From the NCBI GenBank assembly GCA_030544215.1, contig JARZZO010000004.1, positions 19,828,501-19,892,500 of the forward strand: a stretch of 64,000 bases of DNA, read 5' to 3'. Source of the DNA: Zantedeschia hybrid cultivar (lineage: Eukaryota > Streptophyta > Magnoliopsida > Alismatales > Araceae). Below, piece after piece: positions 1 through 12,504 of this stretch. A model generated the notes under the pieces. It saw nothing but the letters and a program-made list of their open reading frames with translations. It searched no databases and was not told where the DNA came from. A program made the translations under genes and the position numbers. Each line of letters starts with the position of its first letter. The stretch's first letter is position 1.

Positions 1-1
1 A

Positions 2-1177
2 GCTGCACCAGAGATCAATTTACCAAGCCTGCCAGTGTTCCACCTGCCACCCTCTGAGATGCCAGTGTACCGAAAGTATAACGGTACTGGTAACCCCTTC
101 ACCCACTTGAAGGAGTTCATGTACGAGTCATCCTTTTGGCAAAACGACAAGAGGTCGTTGGCCTTTTTGTTCAGGAGATCTTTAAAGGGACCGGCCCTCG
201 AGTGGTTCTTTTCTTTAGAACCTTCTGAAGTAGAGGACTACGGTATCGTTTCCCGAAAATTCATTCAACGATACCAGGACAGAGTTGCCCCCTCCCTGTC
301 CATTACTGACCTAATAGCAGAGAAGATGAAGCCCGATGAGGAGTTCGTCAGTTTTGCCGACAGATGGAGGGGCTTGGCCGAGAAAGTAAAAGATCACTTG
401 TCTGAGTCGGAGCAAGTGAAGATGTTAATTTCCAATGCTACGCCCCAGTTCAAACTAGTCCTCTCCCTGAACAATCTGACCAGCATGGCAGAGCTCTATG
501 AAAGAGCGCGGTACTGTCAGAATGCCTTCAAGGACGCTACGTTCTCTAGCGTCTTTGATCCTCACAGACCTAGCAGGCCTCCACCTCGGAAGCCTACAGT
601 GCCAAATTCCCCCAGCACAGGTCCGACTACCGAGGGCACGCTCTCTCATGAGCAAGTTAGCAGTATGAACAACAACTCGCCCCAGTTTGTGAGGAGTCAA
701 CAGCAACAGTACCAAAGGCCGCAGCAGCCAAACCCCCAGTATCAGTAGCCCCAGTTTCAACGGCCCCAGCAGCCGAACCAGCAACAGCAACAGCAGCAGC
801 CACAGCAGCCGCCGCAACGGCAATTACAGTACCAGCCTCCGCCACAGCAGTATCAGCAACAACAGTAGTACCAGCCGCGCGCACCGGCGGCATATCATAA
901 TATCCCTCCTCCTGCTGATTACAACTAGCAGAGGAGACCTCCAGGCCCGAAGAGGGCAGAATACCCAGTCCTCCCAGAGTCCTTGGCAGACATTTTCAGT
1001 GCTTTAATGGCAGCCAATGCCTTGGTCCTGCCAAGAGAAAAGGCAATTTGGCCCCATAATGCCGACACGTCTAGGTATTGTTACTTCCATAGGCAACTTG
1101 GACATACCATTGACACATGCTTCCAATTCAGAGATTACATTCATGATCTCAACGAGCAGGACGGCATAGACTGAGAA
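2..1177 (+). pseudogene. gypsy-1 gag (retrotransposon capsid and zinc knuckle), broken
   Basis: The reading frame is already open at base 2, so the N-terminus lies upstream. The capsid core includes KGPALEWFF and the IQRYQ region typical of plant gypsy gag. A Gln/Pro-rich stretch (about 690-950) follows, then a short zinc-knuckle-like segment near 1078-1130 (CYFHRQLGHTIDTC). Four in-frame stops interrupt it: TAG at 746, 866 and 926, and TGA at 1172. At 746, 866, 926 and 1172 the sister copy on the minus strand (gypsy-2) still has CAG, CAG, CAG and TGG, so these are directly visible single-base losses. Gag would form the virus-like particle. This copy cannot make an intact one. Confidence 0.88.
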
Positions 1178-3307
1178 GAGATGAAAAAGTACATATCTGC
1201 CTTAAAGGCAAGAAGACCACCACAGCAGCAGCAGCAAGCAAGAGCACCGGCACAAGCAGCAGCACCACCGAACATGGGCATAGTGCAGAACCTGCTTCCG
1301 GAGCACCAAAATCAGAACCAAGTTGCCCCTATTCTGACAAATAGCCGGCCTGAGGCTAACCGCGGGCAACAGTGGAGGATAGAGGACTCTTCCTCTATTT
1401 ATTCAACGGGTCACATTCCGAGTACCGCAGAACAACCACCACGCCACACCATCCACATACTCAGACCGCAGCCCATTACCATTACCCCTATACCAACACC
1501 CGCATATCACTCGCCCGCACCCGCTAACCCAATACCACCACCCGCTTTCCTCAAACCCATTACACCCCATGCCACTACGCCTCCATTAAATAACCTCCCG
1601 CAAGCCAACTACGCACCCTTCCTGCCATCTAGACCACTACTTCGCGTACCATTCCCTACTTCATCCGCTACCACTACCGCTTACCCAGATACCATCCAAC
1701 CTTCTAAACCGCTACTACGCATGTCGTTCCCCACTTCATCCGCACCAACCACTTACCCTTCCACCATCCAACCGTCTAGGCCTTTAATCCGCACCACGCC
1801 ACCACCAATTAACCCCGTGCTATCGCCCACATACCAACACTCTACACCACCTCCACCATCCAACCCTGCGGTACTCAAAGTTTCCCCCAGACCTCCCACA
1901 GTTGAGGAACATGCGCTCCGGAGTGGAAAGATTTTCAACAAAGTCTTTCCTCAGTCAACAGTTAGAGACGGCCCATCACAGCCGCCGGAAGAAGCACACA
2001 ATGAAGAGAGTGCATCAGACACTCAATATGATTTGTTGAAACATCTGGACCGAACACTGGCACGAACCTCCGTGCTTGAACTGATTAAAAGATTGAAGAC
2101 TCCCCAAGAAGCCTTGATGGAATACTTGCAGAAGGTGATGGTCAACGAGGACGTGCCGGTGGAAAAGATTGCAACACTATTAGTTCCTCAGGGGGATCAA
2201 CCCTCTATTTCATTCCATGTATCGGAACTAGCACCGCCAGCAGCCAGAAGCATGGCTCTGAGCATTACGGTCAACATCTACAAAAAGGTCGTAGATGCAT
2301 ACTTGGTTGACACAGGGACTTCGATCAATGTTTTACCTCCGAAGATCCAGGAGTTGTGCGGTGTGCCCAAGGAAAAATGGCTGCCCAGCCCCATCTCCGT
2401 TACAGCATATGATAACTCCACCCGTTCTTCTCTGGGAATGGTCTATTTAAAGGTGGAGCTAGGCCCTGTAAGTCATGCCGATGTCGAATTTCACAATATG
2501 GAAATCGACCCTTCTTTGAATGTCATTTTGGGTCGTCCTTATATAAAAACTCTTGAGGCGATTCCCTCCACGAATCATCAATGCCTCAAATTTTCCTTCA
2601 AAGGACGAATCGTTAAGGTTACGAGCATGCCGATCCTTACTGCTGCTCATTCTTTGAATGTCAAACCCGCTTCTTCGCCTGGCCGACAACCTTTTCTGTC
2701 GGTATTACAGGTTTACCATCCATTGGCTGATCCTCTGAAAACTGCCACTATTACTCCTTATCCATTAAATGCCATAAAGAGAGGGAAGTGCATGAGTACT
2801 CCGAGATGGAGGATAATGATGAAGAACAGTTATCAGCCTGGAAGAGACCTGGGCACACAGTTACAAGGCAGGACCACTCCCGTCAAGGACCACCGAAGAA
2901 TACCTGGAAACGGCCTGGGCTATAGGCCAAGAAAACTGAAGCAGGACATTGTTCAACAAGCAGAGAATGAAGGCGGCCAGAAAGTTTGGGAGACGATGTC
3001 TACACCACACAAGGAAGGTCGGGACCCCTTAACATGGACCTTATACACTCATTTTGTAAAGGGGCCCGTAATAAGCCATGACAACACGGTGGTCATTACT
3101 TCATATTTTGACCTCCACGATATATATGGGAGAGATTTAGCTAGACATTGCTCAGGATTACTCACGTACCAATCCTTGGAGGCTCTGCGGCCTATGAAGA
3201 TGAGGAAATTCCAAGACCCTGAATGTGAATGGTACAGGTGGTTCAATTTGAGGGATCTTTACATCGCATTGAACAAGCTGTTTCTCGATCCTACAAAACC
3301 CGAGTAG
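1178..3307 (+). pseudogene. gypsy-1 Pro-rich linker and aspartic protease
   Basis: An open stretch of about 708 codons in the same frame as gag, after the TGA at 1172. Residues roughly 90-240 are extremely Pro/Thr/Ser-rich and contain imperfect repeats (units ending in PSRPLLR or PSKPLLRM). The second half holds a retropepsin-like domain. The catalytic D-T-G is at 2309-2317 in the context VDTGTSINVLP, and an ILGRPY motif lies downstream near 2527. The protease would cleave the gag-pol polyprotein. The frame closes at TAG 3305 but continues after it, so this stop is probably mutational. About 60 codons more follow to 3589, then the frame decays. Confidence 0.85.
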
Positions 3308-3756
3308 CCGCCACAGATTGATGAGCTGATCGAAGGACCTGGTGCTATTTTCGACAAGAGGATATTGCTGTCAGAAGAGACTGATGAAGGGGAGCCAGAT
3401 GACCCCTATGAAGCCGGCTACACCACGGATCTGCTCTGGAGGGGGACTTATCCTTCTCATGTTTTCATGCTTCACACCTTGTTTCGCACTTTGCTCCTGA
3501 CCCAGACTTGGTCGCGGGTCATCATTGAAGATATTCTACAGGCTCCGCCAGTCATGATTACTCTGTCCCTACGGGACCTCATTCCATAACCTCCTCTCGA
3601 TCCAGAGAGGATGTATGATTTAATCTAGGACATACTGTTGTATGATCCCCCTAATCCTTTGGCCTTGGTGCCACTTCCTCCATCTAATTCTCCTTCTATT
3701 CACATTCATTCCTGTTTTATGCTTAACTCTTCTATTGCCAAAAAAAAAACGCCAAT
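3308..3756 (+). pseudogene. gypsy-1 protease-RT connector, decayed
   Basis: The frame used by gag and protease continues (3308-3589) with a family-typical acidic segment (ETDEGEPDDPYEAGY), then meets TAA at 3587 and TAG near 3629. By 3757 the coding frame has moved by one position, so an indel lies between about 3640 and 3757, probably near the A-run at 3741-3749. No separate domain is recognised here. Confidence 0.6.
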
Positions 3757-5226
3757 TTGGCAACAAATTCTTCCCAGATCCTCATTGAGGAAACCTCTTA
3801 CTTGTCCGATTATATCCCATCGCGCGGGTCTTTCAGTCAAGATTCTCTTCTAGATCTACTCTGCCCCTCCCTTTGGGAGGATTCTTCTGCATTTCCGTCT
3901 GTATCTCATGATTTTCATCCTGCTTCATCTTCATTAGGTCAGAATAAGGAGTTTAGTGAAATTAGGAAGTCTAGCTCTAGGCAGGTTAGTCAGGTTAGGA
4001 AGTCTAGAAAGTCTAAGGGTAGACAGATTCCAGATAGAGATCTCCAGGACTTAGCTGATAAGTGCCTTTCTTTCTCTTTAATCCCTCAGGTATTAGAAAC
4101 TCCCATTCAGATGCCAGAAGAATGTATGGGCGATGAGTTAGTCAATGATGGATATGGGGTGTATGAGTTGATACATGAAAAAGACCCCATTGTTGAAGAT
4201 GAGGAAGATGACGAGGACGCGGCTGAGGCATATACCAGTGGAGTGAAGAGATTTGATGAACCCTCAGCTGCCGTAGAAGAGCCCACCAAAGAAATCAATT
4301 TAGGGACGGAAGACGAACCTAAGGTTGTCCTCGTCAGCAAGAATCTTTCTGTAGAGGATGAGGAGGCAATGATACGAGTTCTTAAGGACTATAAGGACAC
4401 TTTCGCCTGGAGTTATGAAGATATGCCGGGGTTAGACTCATCCTTAGTTGAACACAGGTTGACATTAAAGGATGGAGCTAGCCCGGTCGAGCTGAAGTTA
4501 AGGCGATTCCACCCACAAATGGCTTTAAAGATGAATGAAGAGGTCGATAAGTTACATAAAGCCGAATTCATTAGAGTTGTCCTGTATCCGCAATGGGTGG
4601 CCAACATAGTCCCGGTTATGAAGAAAGATGGGAAGGTCAGGATTTGCATTGACTTCCGAGATTTGACCCGGGCGTGTCCTAAAGATGATTTTCCATTGCC
4701 TCATATTGATGTATTCATTGATAACACTGCTGGCTATGAGACTTTATCATTTATGGATGGGTTTTCAGGATACAATCAGATCAAGTTAGCAGAAGAAGAT
4801 CAAGAAAAGACATCATTCACTACATCTTGGGGAACATACTGCTATGTTGTCATGCCATTTGGATTAAAGAATGCTGGAGCCACTTACTAGAGGGCTATGA
4901 TGGCAATATTTCACGACATGATGCACATAGATCTAGAAGTGTATGTGGATGACTTGTTGGTTAAATCTAAAACAAAGGCTGAGCATGCCAAAGTTTTGGC
5001 AACGGTACTAGAGAGATCAAGGGAATATCAGTTGAAGATGAACCTCAAGAAATGTGTATTCGGGGTATCTTCAGGAAAATTACTTGGATTCATTGTCAGT
5101 AAACGGGGAATTGAGGTCGATCCCAACAAAGCGAAGGCTATCAAAGAGATGCCACCTCCTAAGAACTTGAAAGAGTTAAGAGGATTAATCGGGAGGTTGC
5201 AATTTATTCGCCGTTTTGTCTCCTAG
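3757..5226 (+). pseudogene. gypsy-1 reverse transcriptase
   Basis: An acidic N-terminal connector (about 3757-4380) leads into a clear gypsy RT. Visible blocks are the substrate-binding region (VMKKDGKVRICIDFRDL, about 4615-4665), the fingers/palm motif with FMDGFSGYNQIKLAEED, the VMPFGLKNAGATY block (about 4850-4887), and the catalytic Y-V-D-D at 4942-4953. The C-terminal part runs to RRFVS at 5223. TAG at 4888 splits the domain between the PFGLKNA and YVDD motifs, and TAG at 5224 separates it from RNase H. The enzyme would copy element RNA into cDNA. With these stops it is inactive. Confidence 0.92.
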
Positions 5227-5652
5227 CACTCACAAAGGTGTAAGCCGTTCTACGAGCTTATCAAGCCGGGAGTCAAATTCGATTGGGACGATAAGTGTCA
5301 GGAGGCATTCGATGGATTAAAGAATTATTTGGCAAGTCTTCCTGTTTTGAGACCACCATCTCCAGGCAAACTATTGATACTTTACATTTCTGTCCTGGAT
5401 GATGCAGTGGGGGCTATCCTAGCACAAGAGGATGAAGAAGGAAAGGAGAGGGCAGCCTACTATCTCTCTAAACTTCTCAACCCCGCTGAACAGAGATACA
5501 CGGCGATGGAGAAAACATGTGCAGCATCGGTTTGGGTTATTCAGAAATTGAAACATTATTTTCTACCCCATGAAGTCCATCTCATCACTAGGATGAATCC
5601 GATCAAATTTCTTCTGGAGAAATATGTTCTTACTGATAGGTTAGCACGATGA
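5227..5652 (+). pseudogene. gypsy-1 RNase H (first, RT-linked)
   Basis: In the RT frame after the TAG at 5224. It shows the tether (EAFDGLKNYLASLPVL) and the plant gypsy RNase H core: YISVLDDAVGAILAQE, then AAYYLSKLLNPAEQRYTAMEKT, and HYFLPHEVHLIT. It ends at TGA 5650 in a context where relatives carry Trp (ARW). This domain degrades the RNA strand of the RNA/DNA hybrid. Confidence 0.88.
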
Positions 5653-6152
5653 CAAAGCTTTCTATCTCAATTCGACATCACTTACATTCAGCAGAAAGCG
5701 ATCAAAGGCTATGCCATAGCGGAACATCTCACTCATCACCCCCTTCCTCGTTTTGATCCGGTTCGATCGGAGTTTCCGGATGAGGAACTGTTGTCCATAG
5801 ACCAAATCAGAGATGATATGTGGACTCTGCATTTTGACGGAGCTCTGAATTCTCATGGAAAGGAGATCGGCATTGTTCTGTTATCACCTGAAGGTGTCAC
5901 CATTCCACAAGCCTTTCAGCTTGACTTTCCAGTCACGAACAATATAGCTAAATACGAGGCACTCCTTGCTGGCCTCGAGGCTGCTCATTCCCATGGTGCT
6001 ACCAAACTCAGGATCGTGGGTGATAGCCAACTGATTCTTCGCCAAATGCTAACCAAGTATCAAACTCTTGATCCCAAACTCAAGCCTTATCAAGAGCTTA
6101 CTTCTGCTTATTCAAAGCTTTTCACCAAATTGATCTTCGTCCATGTTCCTAG
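5653..6152 (+). pseudogene. gypsy-1 second (archaeal-type) RNase H, split by the copia insertion
   Basis: Same frame as RT. The domain starts around 5818 with WTLHFDGALNSHG and continues through the central NNIAKYEALLAGLEAA block and GDSQLILRQM. The reading frame then runs straight into the copia LTR at 6153 and resumes after 15435 with NILADALASLAS, the usual last helix of this domain. This second RNase H is characteristic of Tat-lineage gypsy elements. It is complete apart from the insertion, but sits after several upstream stops. Confidence 0.85.
6148..6152. repeat. target-site duplication, left copy (CCTAG)
   Basis: CCTAG immediately precedes the copia LTR terminus TGTTGGG at 6153 and is repeated at 15431-15435 after the other LTR. 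The 5-bp size is standard for copia integration. It marks the exact insertion point inside the gypsy-1 RNase H. Confidence 0.97.
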
Positions 6153-7702
6153 TGTTGGGTTTTCTCGGTTTCTGCGGATCGCTTACGCAGCGGAAAATAA
6201 AATTTTACAGCGATCCGTTTCCCGTTTCGAAGAACAAAATACGATAATCTAATTATCGAAATTCTCACCGTGTGCGGATTCGAATCCGCAACCGTTCGGT
6301 TCCGTCGGTGTGACACCGCAAGCCGCGCAAGCGCCCGGCCTCTAGCGAAGTCCACGCGATCCTCCCCGCGACGGATATCCTCGAGTTCGTCGTTCTTCGC
6401 AGCCCGCGAAGCCTTCGCTGGTCGCCGCAATGATCGCCGCAGTGCGCGGACGATTTCCCGTCGAACGGGATTCGAAGAAGCGGCAGAGTAGATCTGGATC
6501 TGCCTGGACTCCAGAGGAAGATAAAAACTGAGGAGGGGCGGCTAGGGTTAGCAGCAGCTTGGCCTGCTCAGCCCGTTCGCTATGTTTTATACTAACCGCG
6601 CGGTTTTTCACAAAAACCACCGGTTTGTATAAAACCCACTTATTTATCCATCGCCTTGAGAATCATTTGCGTGTGACCCTCTAAGCCCAAGTACCAGTCC
6701 AGTTAATGGCCCAGTAAGCCCAGTGACTCCTCACTGGCTTTTTTAATTAATTAATAACTCTTTATTAATCAATTAATCAATCGAATTGATGTCGCACATC
6801 GAATTCGACCGGGCCTCCGATCACGTTGGGTGCCAAGCAACACCGCGTGAACCCGGAAGGTAATTGGGGTTAAGTAACCCACTCTTGGAACCTTTCCGTC
6901 GACAGTTACCACGTGGATATAATCCTTCATTCGTACAATGCTCTCGAGTCAACTTAGGGTATGGCGAGCTGTCAAACCCTAACCGGTCGACTCCCTTGGA
7001 TTGGATGCCGCTGATGAATATCGGAAAACTCCTTTTCCGATATTATCGTCCGCCCTGGCCAGGGACTTTCGCGCATCCTTCCTAGAGCATTCTCTCTCTA
7101 AGTACCGAGAGCGAATAATTCCTTATTGACACACAATTCCCTTCGACGGTATTCCGCTGCACCCAATCCTTGGCGTATTAGAATCCCGTGGCTAGAGATT
7201 CGTAGACCAAGGTCAAAGTACAGAAGTCCACCGCCAAGGTGTCCTTGGTGTCTCAGGTCCGAGGACCATCCACGCAACTGCGACAATAGAATCAAGCTGG
7301 TTGACAGTGAGGTACAATACCATCCAGCGATTCAGTCGGATCAGTTCAGTGAACTCATTCTCCAATGAGCACCTACAGATTCGCCTTAGTGTCTCCACAC
7401 AAATGACTTATGAGACCAGTCACCCTCATCATATGAGCAGGAGTAATCTGTACTAGTCTAACCGGATATCCGATGTCCTTCTCGGATATCCTCCGACTAG
7501 GAACGAATAAGAATATGTGTGTTTAAGTGATCAGTCTCATTAGTATGATCTCATCATAATCTGATCACCATAGCACATATTCACGGACTTCATTATGAAA
7601 CGATAATTAACGCGATTTACACATAATGAATATTTTGCCATTTTATTAATAATGAACGAGATTTACATTGTTAGATTGGCTTGTAGGCCACCTAAACTAA
7701 CA
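6153..7702 (-). repeat. copia 3' LTR
   Basis: A 1550-bp LTR that reads TGTTAG...CCCAACA on the minus strand. It ends at the PPT side (7703). It contains a TATA-like TATAAAAC on the minus strand at about 6583-6590 and a perfect 10-bp palindrome ACCGCGCGGT nearby. It is near-identical to 13881-15430. Apparent open frames inside it are not genes. Confidence 0.97.
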
Positions 7703-7713
7703 ATCTCCCACTT
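7703..7713 (-). other. copia polypurine tract
   Basis: On the minus strand this reads AAGTGGGAGAT and directly abuts the 3' LTR start TGTTAG. It is the primer site for plus-strand DNA synthesis. Position and purine content fit exactly. Confidence 0.9.
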
Positions 7714-7716
7714 GGA

Positions 7717-9756
7717 CTAAAGCCAATCACCTTTATACAATAAGCCCATAGACTCTAGGTGATGCTCAAACACAATTTGAGCCAACGGCTTTGTCAGTGG
7801 ATCTGCTACATTGTCGACGGATGGAACTCTTTCCACTACTACATCTCCTCTGGATATGATCTCTCTGATAAGGTGAAAGCGCCTCAGAATATGCTTCGAT
7901 TTCTGATGAGACCGTGGCTCTTTCGCTTGCGCAATCGCTCCATTGTTGTCGCACAACAGTGGAACAGGCTCAGAGATGCTGGGAACTACGCCGAGGTCGG
8001 TGATGAATTTCTTCAACCACACTGCTTCCTTGGCGGCTTCAGCTGCAGCGATGTACTCAGCTTCAGTCGTCGAATCTGCAGTGGTTACTTGCTTAGAACT
8101 CTTCCAGCACACCGCCCCTCCGTTCAATGTAAACACGAATCCAGATGTTGACTTGCTATCATCTGGATCTGACTGGAAACTCGAGTCAGTAAAGCCTCGT
8201 AGTTTCAAGTCACCTCCTCCATAGACAAGAAACATATCCTTAGTTCTTCTCAAGTACTTAAGGATGCATTTCACTGCCTTCCAGTGCTCTTCGCCTGGAT
8301 CAGCCTGAAATCTGCTCGTAACACTTAGAGCAAATGCAACATCAGGCCGTGTACATAACATGACATACATGATAGATCCTATGGCAGAGGCATAGGGTAT
8401 TCTATCCATGAATGCCCTCTCATCAGGAGTCTTAGGAGACTGCTCCTTTGAGAGATTAATTCCATGTCTCATCGGTATGAAACCTCTCTTGGAATTTTCC
8501 ATGCCAAACCTTTTGACTATGGTATCTATGTACAAGGATTGGGTCATTCCAAGCATCCTCTTTGATCTATCTCTATAGATCCGTATTCCAAATACGTAGG
8601 ATGCTTCTCCCAAATCCTTCATGGAGAAGTTTTTCGACAGCCAGACCTTTACTGATGACATCATAGCTACATCATTCCCAATGAGTAGTATGTCATCTAC
8701 GTAAAGAACTAGAAAAGTGACTGCACTCCCACTGGTCTTCTTGTACACACAAGGCTCATCTTCATTCTTAATGAAGTCATAAGACTTGACAGCCTCGTCA
8801 AATCTTATGTTCCAGCTCCGGGAAGCTTGCTTCAGTCCATAAATGGACCTCTGAAGCTTGCACACTTTATCTGGAGATTCTTTGGATGTGAAACCTTCTG
8901 GTTGTATCATATACACCTCTTCCTCAAGGTTACCATTGAGGAAGGCAGTCTTCACATCCATCTGCCAGATTTCATAATCAAAATGTGCAGCAATGGCGAG
9001 CAGAACTCTGATCGACTTTATCATGGCAACTGGTGAGAAAGTTTCGTCATAGTCAATTCCTTGCCTTTGACGATATCCCTTTGCCACCAACCTTGCCTTA
9101 TAAGTGTCGATCCGTCCATCAGCACCGATCTTTCTTTTAAAGATCCACTTGCATCCGATGGGTACAATACCCTCGGGCAAGTCCTCCAAGTTCCAAACTT
9201 GGTTGGTGTACATGGACTGGATTTCTGAGTTCATTGCTTCTCGCCATTTCCCGGCTTCTGGGCCTTCTATGGCCTCTTGGTAGGTTTTAGGATCATCATC
9301 CTCATTATATTGTACCTTAGACTCACCTTCAGCGATATGTCCCACATATCGTTCGAGTAGTCTAGGTACTCTACCAGATCTACGAGGCTCACCTGTGTCT
9401 ACCTGAACAGATTCATGAACTGATATCTCATCTGATGATAATGCAGCTGTTTGGGGATCTGGAACCTCTTCCAGTACTATTTTACTCCCACTGTTCTCCT
9501 GGATGAGGTATTCCTCATCCAGGAAGACAGCTTTTCTGGCCACAAACACCTTTTGTTCATCAGGATTGTCAAAATAGTATCCAAAGGTTTCCTTTGGATA
9601 TCCCACAAACCTGCATTTATCAGTTCGTGATTCCAGCTTGTCTGGATCATGCCTCTTTACATGAGCAGGACAACCCCAGACTTTAACATGTTTAAATTCT
9701 GGTTTCCTACCTTTCCATATCTCATATGGAGTAGAGGCCACAGACTTGCTGGGTAC
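7717..9756 (-). pseudogene. copia pol, C-terminal part: integrase tail, RT, RNase H
   Basis: An open run of about 680 codons after a stop at 9759-9757. It begins in the integrase C-terminal region (STPYEIWKGRKP, WGCPAHVKRHDPDKL), then an acidic connector. The copia RT shows WKWIFKRKIGADG-like and DVKTAFLNGNLEEEVYM blocks and the catalytic Y-V-D-D followed by ILLIGND. RNase H follows (FTDSSFQSDPDDSKSTSG, TTEAEYIAAAEA, LCDNNGAI). This part is free of internal stops and looks recently functional. Only the single stop at its head separates it from the upstream protease-integrase frame, which is the same frame. Confidence 0.95.
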
Positions 9757-11136
9757 TCAGTTCAGTAGGTATGCTGCTGACTCTAGAGCATACCCCCAGA
9801 GGGACACTGGTAATCCCGAAAAGTTCATCATGGATCGCACCATGTCCAACAATGTGCGATTCCTCCTTTCTGATACACCATTCATCTGTGGTGTGTATGG
9901 AGGGGTCAGCTGAGAAAGGATACCATTATCCTTTAAGAATTGTGTGAAATTAGTACTCAAGTATTCTCCTCCTCGATCTGATCGAAGAGCTTTAATACTC
10001 TTTCCTAACTGCTTCTCCACCTCATTCTTGAACTCCTTGAACTTCTCAAATGCTTCCGACTTGTACTTCATTAAGTACACATAGCCGAATCTTGAGAAAT
10101 CATCGGTGAACGTGATGAAGTAAGAAAAGCCACCTTTGGCTTGGGTGGACATGGGACCACATACATCCGAATGTATTAGTTCCAAAATGTCCTTGGCACG
10201 TTCTCCATGTCCACTAAATGGAGATTTTGCCATCTTTCCCATAAGGCAGGATTCACATGTTGCAAACGATTCATAATCGAATGCTGTTAAGTAACCATGC
10301 TTGTGCAACTTTTGCAACCTGCTTTCGCCAATGTGCCCAAGTCTACAATGCCACATGTAGGCCTGGTTCACACAATTCTTACTCTTCTTAAGAGCATTAT
10401 CAATTTGAAGATTGTAATGAGAAACATCTAATAGATATAGACCGTTGACTAAAGATGCCGAAGCTATTGATTTATTACTATAATAAATCGAACAACTTCT
10501 ATTCTCAATTGTCAACCTATATCCTATCTTGTCCAAACAAGATATTGATATGATGTTCTTTATTATGCTAGGAACATAATAACAATCTTCCAATAATAAG
10601 GTGTCTCCCGATGGAAGCCTGAGGTTTGCTGTCCCAACAGCAATCGCCGCAACTTTTGCGCTGTTTCCTAGCCTCAATTCCACCTCACCTTGTCTCAGCT
10701 TGCGCTTACTTGTCAGCATCTGTACATCATGGCAGATATGAGAAGCACATCCGGTATCTAATACCCAAGATGTGGAATCTCTAACTGATAAGTTGATATC
10801 TATCATATAGATATCTGAAGCTTCACACAGCTTCACTCTTCCATGAGCTTTATCGTTAAGGAACTCCTTTCTGTTCCTCTTCCAGTGACCATACTGCTTA
10901 TAGTAGAAGCAGTCACCCTTCACTACTCTTTCGCCTTTGTCCTTCGATCTTTTATCGTTAGCTATCATCCCTGCTTCAGGGGCATCCAATGCCGATTCAG
11001 CAGGAGGATCAGCTCCAGGGACAAAGTCAATGTGATCAGATCTGAAGACTTTCTTCAGGTTTCTGAACCAATCCGAGTAGATCAGGTAAGTCAAAATGGC
11101 ATCAAGTATGCCACGGAGTGGGTTATTCGACGACAT
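9757..11136 (-). pseudogene. copia gag remnant, protease and integrase core
   Basis: 459 codons from ATG 11136. The N-terminus MSSNNPLRGILDA is a typical copia gag start, but after about 55 residues the frame jumps straight to the basic linker before the zinc knuckle, so most of the capsid domain is missing. The knuckle itself is degraded: GDCFYYKQYGHWKRNRKEF keeps one Cys and the His but has Tyr and Arg where the other cysteines belong. The protease active site is D-T-G (VLDTGCASHIC). The integrase has the HHCC region (CRLGHIGES, CESCLMGKM), then DVCGPM, FTDDFSRFGYVYLM, SDRGGEY and the PQMNGVSERRNRTL block with the catalytic Glu. The frame ends at TGA 9759-9757, where related elements have Arg, a CGA-to-TGA change. 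Confidence 0.93.
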
Positions 11137-11328
11137 AATTCCCTACAGGAGATAAGTAAAATCTATTTAGCAGATGTTCAATTATTAAAGTTTAAAACAA
11201 GACATGGTCTTTTGTTCAAGTTTAACTCCCACTAATTTTCGACGAATTGTATAACCCTCAGTTATACAGAACGGGAGACGCCGACAGTCTCCTAGTGGGG
11301 ATCAGATTCTCAATGACTTGCACTACAG

Positions 11329-11634
11329 CCTTGTGGATAGCACAACAAACTGTAATACAATCAGAGAGCACCCAACTCATGGGACTTGCAACTCCTTGCA
11401 ATATCTGATCATGGCTTCGGTCTCCAGAGATTTAATGGCCTTGTGGATAGCACAACAAACCATTAATCCTGGTCTAAGCTAACCATCATTACGCGACGAG
11501 CATAGATTTGCATGCAGCCCTTGTGGATAGCACAACAAAGCTACATGGTTCCTCTACCCCGATCTATAGGCATCTAATGCCATAGCCACAGTTTCTCCTC
11601 CCAATTAAGCAGGCCTTGTGGATAGCACAACAAA
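11329..11634 (-). repeat. four dispersed copies of a 19-21-bp stem-loop repeat
   Basis: The plus-strand core ttgtggatagcacaacaaa occurs beginning near 11331, 11441, 11521 and 11616, separated by unrelated 60-90-bp spacers. Each copy can fold as TTGTG-gatag-CACAA. A fifth, degenerate copy (tggatagcacag) is near 11871. The spacing rules out a simple tandem array. Confidence 0.85.
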
Positions 11635-12504
11635 CCTGCCTAAAGTGATTTGAATCCTATGACTATAACGATGGTAGACCACGCGGTAAGTTCTCAACTA
11701 CTCGCGTTACGGCTTAGAGTTTATCTGAGGGTATTTAGATAACTTTTATCTTGGTCTCTCCTAGGTGATAGTATATAAATATATCGTATATATTTACTAA
11801 ATACTATAACCTGCTTTGATTCATAATCAAAAGATAAACAATGCATCACATACATGTCATTAGTGTGGTCATGGATAGCACAGTGGGTTTGACTGGAGCC
11901 AACAGTCAAACACACACACAATCTAACACAACAATTACATTAGATATCTGCAAACACATAGGCAAGAGATCTCCATCTTTTCGCCTTCCTGGTTGCAGTT
12001 GTGGATCGTCCTCGCTCTTTCCTCGGTTGCCTCGATCATATTACATTAATTCTAGAATTAACAAGTAAATTGAAGAAGGCCTTATGGCGAGTACAAGAGA
12101 GAGAGGGAGGTAGAAATACATCGGAGTATGAGAGAGAGAGGTGTGCAGACCTCTATTTATTAACAATTAATAAACATCATACATCCACGATCCACACAAT
12201 CCATCATTCATCACATAAACAATTAAATTAAGTGCATCTCCATGACCACGGTGTGTTTTAAACATTCCACACATGATTCAGCGCATCACATGGCTAAAAC
12301 AAATGAGTTTTTCAAAAATAGATAAATTTTGGCTTTCAAAAAGCTGGGATCCAATCAAAATTGGTATTTGAATTTCAAAAACTCATTTTATTATCTTAAC
12401 ATGCAATTAAATCTAAATTTAAAAGCATTAAACACACATCACATGCGCACACACTCCGAATTAATAATTTCATATTATTCCATGCAAATTAGAACATTTC
12501 TAAC

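Noticed and set aside
6149..7400. Several 60-130-codon frames duplicated exactly at 13775-15130
   Set aside because: They lie inside the two copia LTRs and occur twice only because the LTRs are copies.
11329..11634. Regular repeats considered as CRISPR-like
   Set aside because: Plant nuclear DNA inside a copia leader. Spacing is irregular and there are only four short units with no cas genes.
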